The notes beneath the pieces were generated by a model that did not search any database, was not told the origin of the DNA, and saw only the letters and a list, made by a program, of their open reading frames with translations. From positions 1 through 64,000 of the forward strand of contig CALUIB010000002.1 in assembly GCA_944320595.1 (NCBI GenBank): a DNA stretch of 64,000 nucleotides, in the 5' to 3' direction. Shown in pieces: positions 18,549 through 25,896 of this stretch. The position numbers and the translations under genes are program-made. Each line of letters opens with the position of its first letter. The stretch's first letter is position 1. The stretch comes from an uncultured Muribaculaceae bacterium. GTDB lineage: Bacteria > Bacteroidota > Bacteroidia > Bacteroidales > Muribaculaceae.

Positions 18549-19010
18549 TTAATCCTCAGACTCAAGTTCTACCGTCCAATTGCTTTCCTGGATTTTCAAG
18601 TCCAATTTCCGCAACTCGGCCGACATTCGGTCAACTTTCTTGCGCAATTCCAATACATCCACTGTTTTGACGTATTTTATTTCGTTGCGGCTATATCTGC
18701 TTTCCCTGCTTGAGGCCACTTTCAATACATTGCGCAGTATGTTGATTTCCCAGCTTAGCGCATCCTTCCGGGCTATCATTTGTGTGATGGGGATACCATC
18801 ACAAAGTGCCCTCATATTGGTGGCGTTTATCCTGAACACTATATCTTGCAACTGCACCATTGTACTGTGAAGTTCGGCAAACAAATCTTCAGGAACTTCG
18901 TCGGGCTCGTCGCCCTCCTGTATCTTGGCAACCGACTTGATACGCTCTTCCAATTGCAGCGACCTTTTCTGTAAATCCGCCCTTATGCACAGGGCTTCTG
19001 CTAATTTCAT
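18549..19010 (-). CDS. DIP1984 family protein
   Basis: A 153-residue, mostly helical protein starting at MKLAEALCIRADLQKR. The features I associate with the DIP1984 (septicolysin-like) family are present: the LAEAL...RADLQKR opening, KIQEGDEPDEVPEDL, RINATN, a central Arg/Asp segment, and the C-terminal SRNEIKYVKTVDV...LDLKIQESNW motif. No signal peptide or membrane segment is seen; coiled-coil content is high. Function unknown. An in-frame start 22 codons upstream was rejected because a TAATTTTG box at 19047-19040 lies inside it. That box also suggests transcription separate from the three-gene module upstream. Confidence 0.75.
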   Translation of the reverse strand: MKLAEALCIRADLQKRSLQLEERIKSVAKIQEGDEPDEVPEDLFAELHSTMVQLQDIVFRINATNMRALCDGIPITQMIARKDALSWEINILRNVLKVASSRESRYSRNEIKYVKTVDVLELRKKVDRMSAELRKLDLKIQESNWTVELESED

Positions 19011-19039
19011 GTCAACCTCCTTTTTTATCGTTTCTGCTG

Positions 19040-19047
19040 CAAAATTA
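19040..19047 (-). promoter_or_regulatory. -7 promoter element of the DIP1984 gene
   Basis: TAATTTTG on the minus strand matches TAnnTTTG; the predicted leader is about 25 nt. Confidence 0.4.
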
Positions 19048-19204
19048 TCCCCACGTGCTGCCAAATCGCTGCACAAGTTTCATATTTTTTTATTATTATC
19101 TACTAAACGCATATTGCTCCTTAGACAACAAACCTGAAACCCTGTCTGCCAATATCGAAAATGCCGCCCAATCAGTCCTTTTCTACCTCTTCTTATCCCG
19201 AACT

Positions 19205-19717
19205 TTATACCACTGGATCCAGACAATACTGCTTCCGTTGGCATTTCAAACATTCTGAGCCGCGCCATACTTTGTCAAACTCTTCAACGGCAGCAGTCAG
19301 AATTTCCACTTCGTCTGTAATTATGCCAGCTTCAAAGTTACGCCGCAGCTGGGACTTCATTCCCATGCCAGCCCCTGTGAGGTTTGCACTGCCAATATAG
19401 CAGATAGTTGAGTCAATGATGATAAGTTTAAAATGTACACGAGGACAAAGCATCCGCTCCAACCGTTTGGCAAGCAGCGGATAACGATCGAAGTCCTTTC
19501 GGAAGGGGCATCCCGGCTCTTTGGCATGTATTAGCCTTATTTCCACCCCTCTGTCTATTAGTTCTGACAGAATGGCTAAAAATGGAAGTTTTTTTCTATC
19601 GCGCATTACATAAAGGTCCTTGATATCAGCTGTACCTATCCAAAGAGTGCGGCGTGCCTTTGCCGCAAGGTTCAGCACAATGTCGTAATGCTCAATATCT
19701 GAAATGAATTTTATCAT
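19205..19717 (-). CDS. phospholipase D-like (single HKD) protein
   Basis: A 170-residue protein with one PLD-type half-site: HFKLIIIDSTICYIGSANLT, i.e. HxK plus the GSxN(L/F)T pattern. Proteins of this size usually act as homodimers with two half-sites forming one active centre; many are nucleases rather than lipases. The C-terminus carries CLKCQRKQYC, three cysteines that could bind a metal. It is the last gene of a three-gene unit, 8 bp after the DUF932-like gene and downstream of a RecA-like ATPase. That context favours DNA or RNA as the substrate (inference). Confidence 0.75.
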   Translation of the reverse strand: MIKFISDIEHYDIVLNLAAKARRTLWIGTADIKDLYVMRDRKKLPFLAILSELIDRGVEIRLIHAKEPGCPFRKDFDRYPLLAKRLERMLCPRVHFKLIIIDSTICYIGSANLTGAGMGMKSQLRRNFEAGIITDEVEILTAAVEEFDKVWRGSECLKCQRKQYCLDPVV

Positions 19718-19725
19718 GAAACGAT

Positions 19726-20787
19726 TTATGAGAAGATGTCATAATAAGTTTGGATGTCTCTCTTGCGCATGAGCAGCTGCATACTTTGCTGCATGAGCGA
19801 AGAAGAGCGGTTATCGGTCTGTTCCCATAGCTGGTTGTGCGAGGCAAAATCAGTCAAGCGGTTGAACAGGTCATACATATTTATGTCACTTTTTGCCTGC
19901 TTTGTCGAGACGCGCAGACCTTCCGCCTCGTACATTTCCAAAAGCCTGCTGTAAGGCATCAGTTGCTCGGCCAAGTCTTCGGGGGCACCATGCCTAAGCA
20001 GCAGACTTTTGCCGCAATGTACCTCCGATAACGAGGCCGTAGTGTTGTTGGCTGTAATCACCGCATTCTTAAAGGAGTTCCAGTTTTTTGCAACCAACTT
20101 CGAATTGTTTGGTGAATGAAGAATTTCCGACATCTTTTTGCTATCAATTCGGTGTATGCGATCTAATGCGTTTTCGGAAAGTTGCATTTGTCCGTTCGTG
20201 CAAACTAATCGCAGATAATAGTTGCCAAGCTCTATCTCGCCAAGATTCCATCTCAGATACAGTCCGTTTGTAACAAACTCATCATTACCGAATGGCGCAT
20301 CGTGTTGTGGGCGGACTGGCATCAAGCGTACGACTATACTATACATGGCATGGCCGAAACCTTGTATTTGATCAACTTCATAGTCATGCTTGTCGGCAAA
20401 CATCTCGACAACATCGAAAAAGGAGCGCATAGGTATAGTTTCTTCGTTCAGCGGCACGATGCCGTCAACCATGCGTTCGGCAGAGTTGGCTATCAGTGCG
20501 AATTTCTTAGGGTGGGCCACGCAGTTGGCCATGGCAAAACTGTTTCGCAGGTTCATCACTGCATCGTTCCCGTAAGCCCGTTTCATTCCTTCACACTGGT
20601 GGGGTGAAAGTCCTATCAGCTGGTCGAGTTGATTCTGCACGTTTGGGGCGACCATGACCGACAAGCCCCGGATGTTATAAAAGTTTTCGCCTTCGGCAAT
20701 CAATTCATTTTTATCCATCACAATGAAAGGAGCCTGTTCTTGCAGAAGCGAATCACGCATTGCTAAATACTCGTTATTTGTCATCAT
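19726..20787 (-). CDS. DUF932-like protein of unknown function
   Basis: A protein of about 353 residues starting MMTNNEYLAMRD. The middle (LGNYYLRLVCTNGQMQL) resembles the core of phage- and plasmid-borne DUF932 proteins, which have no agreed function. The rest is helical with no catalytic motif I can name, and no membrane segment. The start overlaps the end of the RecA-like ATPase gene by 14 bp, and the PLD-like gene follows 8 bp later, so the three are translationally linked. A longer frame beginning at 20910 would run 120 bp back into the ATPase gene and was rejected. AT-rich composition suggests acquisition from elsewhere. Confidence 0.6.
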   Translation of the reverse strand: MMTNNEYLAMRDSLLQEQAPFIVMDKNELIAEGENFYNIRGLSVMVAPNVQNQLDQLIGLSPHQCEGMKRAYGNDAVMNLRNSFAMANCVAHPKKFALIANSAERMVDGIVPLNEETIPMRSFFDVVEMFADKHDYEVDQIQGFGHAMYSIVVRLMPVRPQHDAPFGNDEFVTNGLYLRWNLGEIELGNYYLRLVCTNGQMQLSENALDRIHRIDSKKMSEILHSPNNSKLVAKNWNSFKNAVITANNTTASLSEVHCGKSLLLRHGAPEDLAEQLMPYSRLLEMYEAEGLRVSTKQAKSDINMYDLFNRLTDFASHNQLWEQTDNRSSSLMQQSMQLLMRKRDIQTYYDIFS

Positions 20788-21796
20788 CTTGTATATTGTT
20801 AAAAAGTTTATTGAATTTATCTGCATATTCATGAAGTTGCGAGCTGACCTCATTTTGAAGTTTCCGCAACTTTTGGTCGTTGTAAAACCGTTCTTCGTCA
20901 AAATACACATCTCCGGTCTGACTAAGACTATAATACAACTTTACGCCGACATCGCCGCGACGATGCTTTGAGAATGTAACATAACGGTCGGAATAGATAT
21001 TCTTCGGGTTGTCAAGCCGCAACTCCATCATGGCCGTTATCATGTGTTTCAGCCGGTTACTGCCAATAAAAGCTCCTGTCTTCGTTACTTGTTGTATAGT
21101 AAGAAACGAGGTGTGCACTTCCCTATCGTTTTCCGCCTTGTTTTGCTTTTTGATGATTGACAATAGCAAGCTCTCAGATTTCTTCAGCGTAATGTTTTCT
21201 TCTTCTTTCACAATGCCTTGCAGTTCATAAAAAGAATCAATTGCAACGATATCCCATCCTGTGTGCAGCACCTCCTCGAAATCTTCAAGGGCATGCGCAT
21301 CAGAATCAAACTCGGCTTCAACAAACATGATATCCAATTCGCCAAACTTGGGATAACGCTGTACATAAATGGCCAAGTCTATCTCGTTCATTTCCGCACT
21401 CACAAAAAGCATTCTAACATTAGGCTGCATTCTATGAATGTTTGCCATTAAATCAAGGATAATAGTAGTCTTGCCGACACCAGGGTCACCTATAATCATG
21501 TAGTTAACCCCTTTCGGGAGGCCGCGATAGCTACATAACAATATGTCTAACACCGTACCCGACAAATAGTTGACAAACAGTTTTTTGTCAAACACTATAT
21601 CCTTGACCTTTATTACCTTTTCCATTCTCAACATAATATTATGGATGAAGAGCCGATTGTAATTATTCAATGTAATTTCTTGACTATACCTCGAAAAGCA
21701 AGAAGTCACCCCCTGTTTCATTCCATTTTGGCTTTTCCTTATCGCTTCTTCCCATTCTTCTCTATTTTCTATAAAAGGACATTTTAATTTTGTCAC
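20774..21796 (-). CDS. RecA/RadA-like P-loop ATPase
   Basis: A 340-residue protein with Walker A GDPGVGKTT near residue 103 (MIIGDPGVGKTTIILDL), a Walker B-like DIVAIDS strand, and a following Gln-containing strand (TSFLTIQQVTKTG), the layout of RadA/DnaB-type RecA-fold ATPases. The N-terminal 90 residues are family-specific, and the C-terminus has a coiled-coil tail (KLRKLQNEVSSQLHEYADKF). The apparent start codon is GTG; an ATG at residue 26 is an alternative. It heads the unit with the DUF932-like and PLD-like genes. A role in handling DNA for the PLD-like partner is inferred from context only. Confidence 0.65.
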   Translation of the reverse strand: MTKLKCPFIENREEWEEAIRKSQNGMKQGVTSCFSRYSQEITLNNYNRLFIHNIMLRMEKVIKVKDIVFDKKLFVNYLSGTVLDILLCSYRGLPKGVNYMIIGDPGVGKTTIILDLMANIHRMQPNVRMLFVSAEMNEIDLAIYVQRYPKFGELDIMFVEAEFDSDAHALEDFEEVLHTGWDIVAIDSFYELQGIVKEEENITLKKSESLLLSIIKKQNKAENDREVHTSFLTIQQVTKTGAFIGSNRLKHMITAMMELRLDNPKNIYSDRYVTFSKHRRGDVGVKLYYSLSQTGDVYFDEERFYNDQKLRKLQNEVSSQLHEYADKFNKLFNNIQDDDK

Positions 21797-21849
21797 AAAA
21801 GAAGTGGCACCTTATGCCAAATCGGAGCATAGGCGGATTATTTTTTCGC

Positions 21850-21881
21850 TTTGTGCCTTATTTTGCATTCCCGTATATTTG
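21850..21881 (+). promoter_or_regulatory. orphan plus-strand promoter
   Basis: TTTG at 21850-21853, a 20-bp spacer and TATATTTG at 21874-21881: an exact consensus promoter pointing right. Nothing on the plus strand downstream looks like a gene. The transcript would run into the 3' end of the minus-strand M16 gene. Confidence 0.5.
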
Positions 21882-21933
21882 TACACCCACTAAATTCAGT
21901 GCACTACATTTTATCTGATGCCAATAGATGATA

Positions 21934-21976
21934 CAAAAAAATACGCCCAAATCTGCCATTCGAGATTTGGGCGTAT
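21934..21976 (-). terminator. intrinsic terminator of the nfeD-kdsB-M16 operon
   Basis: ATACGCCCAAATCT and AGATTTGGGCGTAT form a perfect 14-bp stem; on the minus strand it is followed by seven T. It lies 26 bp after the M16 stop codon. Confidence 0.92.
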
Positions 21977-22001
21977 GTGTGGTTCGGCTATGTGCAGGCG
22001 G

Positions 22002-23288
22002 TCAACTGGTGCGGCCGGCGACTACTGTGTAGAGGCGGTCGTCGAGCAGGTAGCGGCGGGCCACGTCGAGCAGTGCCTCGGGGGTGGCGGCGCGGATGGC
22101 GCGTATTTGCTCGTTGAAGTATTCGGGATATATGCCGTAGAGGATGACCGAGCTGATGTTGCTTGCGATGGCAAACGGCGTGTCGAGGTTCTTAACGAGG
22201 TCGCTGAGCATACTCGACTTCACCATTTCAAGTTCATGTGCAGTTACTGGCTCTTGGCGCAGGCGGTCCATTTCATGTTTCACCTCGTCAATTAAAGGCA
22301 TGGTGTAGGCGCAGTCGCACTCGGTGGATATGATTATATAGCCGCCGTGGCGCGCGCCTATCAGTGCCGAGCCTATACCGTAGGTGTAGCCTTTCTCCTC
22401 GCGTATGTTGCTCATGAGGCGACTGCCAAAGTATCCGCCGAGGGCGGTGACAAGGATACGCAGGTTGAAGTAGTCGGGGTGCGAACGCGGCACCGCCGGC
22501 AACTGCATCTGAATGGCCGACTGCACGGCATCGGGCTTTTCGACAAGCGAGAAGTGCCGCGGCCCACCATTTTGCTGTCCGGGAGCGGAAAGGTCGTCGG
22601 CCTGTCGAGTGTCAGGGTCGGAGCCAAAAGCCTCGGCCACCATGCTTATTTCACGGTCGGTGATGCCTCCCGACAAGATTACCGTGCGATTAGCAGCATG
22701 GTAATACTTGTGGTGGAAACGGTGCAGCTTTTCCGTGTCGAGGGCGTTAACGTCGTCGTCGGTTATTGCCGCCGACATCGGGTAGTCGTCGCCGAAGAAC
22801 AGGCGATTCATTTCCACGCCGGCAAGGTACTTCACTTGCTCGCGGGCGGTGCGGTAGGCACTAAGGCAGCGGTTGCGGTACACTTGGAACTCTCGTTCGG
22901 GGTATGCAGGTGCCATTACCATGTCGCGCAACACCGGCAGCGTCTTGCCGAAACAGCGATTGAGCGAATTGAGCGACACCACTGTGTGGTTGTGCGTACT
23001 GTGTGCGCCAGCCCAAGCCCCGTTGTAGTCGAAACACTCGGCTATGTCTTGCGACGACAACGTGCTTGTACCCTGCGACAGCTGCGAGGCGGCTGCCTGT
23101 GCTACAAGCCGTACGGGCATTTCTTCAAACACTCCGCCGCGGTGTATCACGTCGATGCGGTTCACCTCCTGGTCGCCGCCTCCTGCCACATACAACTCCA
23201 CGCCATTAGGCAATATGGTGGGGCGCGGAATGTCGATGCTGAAGTCGCCAAACGGCTTTACTGGTGGTTGTTGCCTGTGGTCAGTCAT
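22002..23288 (-). CDS. M16 family peptidase homologue without the zinc site
   Basis: A 428-residue protein with the two-lobed M16 (PqqL/MPP-like) layout: an N-terminal strand PTILPNGVELYV, the M16-type segment EKGYTYGIGSAL in the second half, and a C-terminal LDVARRYLLDDRLYTVVAG. Active M16 peptidases carry HxxEH early in the chain. At that place this protein has AQAAASQLSQGTS, so it should not cleave peptides by itself. Such non-catalytic members normally pair with an active partner, and none is encoded in this window. It is the last gene of the nfeD-kdsB operon, overlapping kdsB by 8 bp. No signal peptide is visible. Confidence 0.82.
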   Translation of the reverse strand: MTDHRQQPPVKPFGDFSIDIPRPTILPNGVELYVAGGGDQEVNRIDVIHRGGVFEEMPVRLVAQAAASQLSQGTSTLSSQDIAECFDYNGAWAGAHSTHNHTVVSLNSLNRCFGKTLPVLRDMVMAPAYPEREFQVYRNRCLSAYRTAREQVKYLAGVEMNRLFFGDDYPMSAAITDDDVNALDTEKLHRFHHKYYHAANRTVILSGGITDREISMVAEAFGSDPDTRQADDLSAPGQQNGGPRHFSLVEKPDAVQSAIQMQLPAVPRSHPDYFNLRILVTALGGYFGSRLMSNIREEKGYTYGIGSALIGARHGGYIIISTECDCAYTMPLIDEVKHEMDRLRQEPVTAHELEMVKSSMLSDLVKNLDTPFAIASNISSVILYGIYPEYFNEQIRAIRAATPEALLDVARRYLLDDRLYTVVAGRTS

Positions 23289-24048
23289 TTATTCCAAGTA
23301 GTTTGATGGCGTTTTCAAGGTCTTGCGGGGTGTCGATGCCTATCGAGCGGCAGTCGGTGACAGCTGTCTTAATGCGGTAGCCGCCTTGTAGCCAGCGCAG
23401 CTGTTCGAGCGACTCGGCCACTTCAAGGCTCGATTGCGGCAGCCGGGTAATCTCGTCGAGCACACGTGCGCGGTAGGCATACATACCCACGTGGGTATAG
23501 AAAGTGTGCCGTGCTGGCCACTCGGCAGTGGGCGTGTTGCGCAGGTAAGGGATAACCGAGCGCGAAAAGTAAATGGCGTTCATTTGGCCGTCAACCACCA
23601 CCTTCGGCGTGTTGGGGTCGGCAAGCTGCTCGTAGCTCCCGGCAGGGTCGAAACGCCGCACGAGTGTGGCAATGTCGGTTGACGAGTCGTCGAAACATCG
23701 CATTATGGCCTCGATTTGGCGCGGGTCGATGAACGGCTCGTCGCCCTGTATGTTGATTATGACATCTTGCCCCAAGCCAATCTTCTCGTAAGCCTCGCGG
23801 CAGCGGTCGGTGCCGCTGCGGTGCTCGGTGGAGGTCATTACTGCGTTGCCGCCCGAGCAAACTACTGCGTCATATATTCGTTGGTCGTCGGTTGCCACCC
23901 ACGTGTCGCCGCCAAGCACGCTGCTCACCTGCCGCCACACGCGCTCAATCATGGTCATCGAGCCGATGCGGGCAAGCGGCTTGCCGGGGAACCGCGTGGA
24001 AGCATACCGTGCCGGTATTATGCCTATGAATTTCAAGTTGTTTCCCAT
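23281..24048 (-). CDS. kdsB: 3-deoxy-manno-octulosonate cytidylyltransferase
   Basis: A 255-residue CMP-Kdo synthetase. It activates Kdo with CTP for lipid A-core assembly in the cytoplasm. The nucleotide-binding opening is IIPARYASTRFPGKPLARI, followed by VWVATDD-type and HRSGTDRCREA segments and the INIQGDEPFIDPRQIEA motif, all typical of KdsB. Length is normal. It starts 16 bp after nfeD and overlaps the M16 gene by 8 bp, so it is the middle gene of a three-gene operon. It implies a Gram-negative outer membrane with Kdo-containing lipid A. Confidence 0.95.
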   Translation of the reverse strand: MGNNLKFIGIIPARYASTRFPGKPLARIGSMTMIERVWRQVSSVLGGDTWVATDDQRIYDAVVCSGGNAVMTSTEHRSGTDRCREAYEKIGLGQDVIINIQGDEPFIDPRQIEAIMRCFDDSSTDIATLVRRFDPAGSYEQLADPNTPKVVVDGQMNAIYFSRSVIPYLRNTPTAEWPARHTFYTHVGMYAYRARVLDEITRLPQSSLEVAESLEQLRWLQGGYRIKTAVTDCRSIGIDTPQDLENAIKLLGIND

Positions 24049-24064
24049 TACTGTTTATATATAG

Positions 24065-25459
24065 TTATTCGGCAGGCTCCACATAGAGCTGCGCGTTTTC
24101 GTATTTCACCACCTTGACGGGTGTACCAGCATCGATGAAACCGCCAGTGGAGACGGCATCAATCACTTCACCCTCGATGCGTATCTTGCCACCTGGCCTG
24201 AGCACAGTGTGAGCCTCGCCATGGCTGCCCACATAACGGGCAAGTTCGGGCGGAACCCCTATGTACCCCTCTTCGAGCCTTTGCTCCTTGTCGAGGGCAG
24301 ATTTCCTCATTATCCCCTTCGATCCTATTTTGTGGGATATGTAAATCACCACTGCCACACCGAGCAGCAGCCCCATTAAGACTATAAGTATCGCATCCAT
24401 AATGCTGTCGATGGTTATCAGGCGGAAGTCGAATATGTCGTTGCCGAGCATGGCCATCACCAACGAGGTGAACGTGAGCAATATGCCAAGTATGCCGGTT
24501 ATCCCGAACCCGGGTATGACGAATATCTCAAGCAAGATAAGCAGCAGCCCCACGGCAAACGCCAGTATTTCCCACCCGGCAGCAAGCCCCTCGATATAGA
24601 GCGGAGCGAAGTACAGGGCCGCGGCAAGCAATGCTACAACCGATGGCAATCCCAGCCCCGGGTGTTGCAGCTCGAAGTATATGCCGCCTATTATGAACAT
24701 TATAAGTATGGCCTGGAACGCAGGGTTGGCAAGGAACCCCACCACATTGTCCATTGCCGTGGGGCGGTACTCGCTTATTTGGCAATCGCTGCCCATGCCG
24801 AGCCTCTGCGACACCACCTCGCCGACGCTCTCGGCGCGGCCTTCGCAATAGCGGTGGGCGATAGCCTCGTCGGTGGTGAACGATAGCACACGCGTGCTGT
24901 CGTCATCCACTCCCGGTGCCACTCGGCGCGGATCGACCATTGCCTCGGCTATCAGCGGGTCGCGCCGCCACACTTGTATGGTATCGCCGTTGGCATCGAT
25001 TATGGCCGTTTTCCCGTGGCTTTCGGCAGTGGCCCTCATCATAGAGCGCATGAACGACTGGTACTTGTCGGGCAGCACCTCGCCTGCCCCATCGACCACC
25101 GTTGCCGCACCGATGCTGCCCCCTGGGCGCATATATATGCTGTCGCAGGCGATGGAAATGAGTGCGCCGGCCGATGCTGCCGTGTTGTCGATGAACGCCA
25201 CCACCGGCACCGGGCAGTTAAGTATGCGCGTGCGCATCGAGTCGGCGGCATCCACAGCCCCGCCGTATGTGTTGATGTGCAGCACTATCACGTCGGCGCC
25301 CTCCTGTGCGGCCTGTTCCATGCCATTCTTCATTATGCGCCACGACGTGGAGCCGATTTCCCTGTCGATGGGGATGACATACGCCTTTCCCGCTGCCTCG
25401 GCGGCAAGGCATGCGGAAAGTGCCACAATGGCAACCAATATGCTGGCTAAATGTTTCAT
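24065..25459 (-). CDS. NfeD-family membrane serine protease (NfeD1b type)
   Basis: A 464-residue membrane protein. A signal peptide (MKHLASILVAIVALSACLA) precedes a ClpP-like serine protease domain with likely nucleophile Ser96 in NTAASAGALISIACDSIYM. Several transmembrane helices follow (ILIMFIIGGIYFELQHPGLG, VVALLAAALYFAPLY, ILAFAVGLLLILLEIFVIPG, AILIVLMGLLLGVAVVIYIS) and an OB-fold NfeD domain closes the chain. The family is linked to membrane-protein quality control and often partners with stomatin-like proteins; none is nearby. It heads the nfeD-kdsB-M16 operon. A TACTTTTG box on the minus strand at 25492-25485 is a probable -7 element. Confidence 0.88.
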   Translation of the reverse strand: MKHLASILVAIVALSACLAAEAAGKAYVIPIDREIGSTSWRIMKNGMEQAAQEGADVIVLHINTYGGAVDAADSMRTRILNCPVPVVAFIDNTAASAGALISIACDSIYMRPGGSIGAATVVDGAGEVLPDKYQSFMRSMMRATAESHGKTAIIDANGDTIQVWRRDPLIAEAMVDPRRVAPGVDDDSTRVLSFTTDEAIAHRYCEGRAESVGEVVSQRLGMGSDCQISEYRPTAMDNVVGFLANPAFQAILIMFIIGGIYFELQHPGLGLPSVVALLAAALYFAPLYIEGLAAGWEILAFAVGLLLILLEIFVIPGFGITGILGILLTFTSLVMAMLGNDIFDFRLITIDSIMDAILIVLMGLLLGVAVVIYISHKIGSKGIMRKSALDKEQRLEEGYIGVPPELARYVGSHGEAHTVLRPGGKIRIEGEVIDAVSTGGFIDAGTPVKVVKYENAQLYVEPAE

Positions 25460-25495
25460 TTTTCCATCTGCGAGTTATTATCCCCAAAAGTAGCA

Positions 25496-25564
25496 AAAAA
25501 AAACGAAACCGCGGCATAATGAACCCTTGAATGCCGCATAGCCACATATTGCGGCATTCAAGGG
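25496..25564 (-). terminator. hairpin terminating the large srf-like operon
   Basis: CCCTTGAATGCCGCA (25524-25538) and TGCGGCATTCAAGGG (25550-25564) form a 15-bp stem just after the DUF1294 gene. On the minus strand a run of T begins about 20 nt further on. The distance is larger than ideal for a classical terminator. Confidence 0.65.
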
Positions 25565-25579
25565 AGCAGGTACCAGGGC

Positions 25580-25891
25580 TTACAGACCGTAAGGTAGCGG
25601 AGCCGGAGCATAGGGGAAGTCGAGAAAGATGCTTCCCACACACATAAGCAACACAAGCAGCGGCACAGTGATGTAGAACAGCGGCTTGCGCACCTTGTGG
25701 CGAAACATGAGCATGGCCATGAGCGCACCGAATGCTCCACCTATCACGGCAAGCAATATCAGCACCAGTTCGGGTACACGGAACTTGGCATAGTAAGCCT
25801 GATGCTTGTCGAAAGCATACACGGCAAAGGTGAGTATGTTGACGAGCCAAAAATACATGGCCCAGTAAAACAGAGTTGGCATTGCATCCAT
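25580..25891 (-). CDS. DUF1294 family membrane protein
   Basis: A 103-residue protein with about three hydrophobic segments (FYWAMYFWLVNILTFAVYAF, LVLILLAVIGGAFGALMAML, LFYITVPLLVLLMCVGSIF). The DKHQAYYAKFRVPE and GGAFGALMAMLMFRHKVRKP motifs are typical of DUF1294. Function unknown; inner-membrane location expected. It starts 5 bp after the Ig-like repeat gene, so it sits at the end of the large minus-strand operon and just before its hairpin. It may be an ordinary chromosomal gene that shares the transcript rather than part of the system. Confidence 0.82.
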   Translation of the reverse strand: MDAMPTLFYWAMYFWLVNILTFAVYAFDKHQAYYAKFRVPELVLILLAVIGGAFGALMAMLMFRHKVRKPLFYITVPLLVLLMCVGSIFLDFPYAPAPLPYGL

Positions 25892-25896
25892 AGTGT

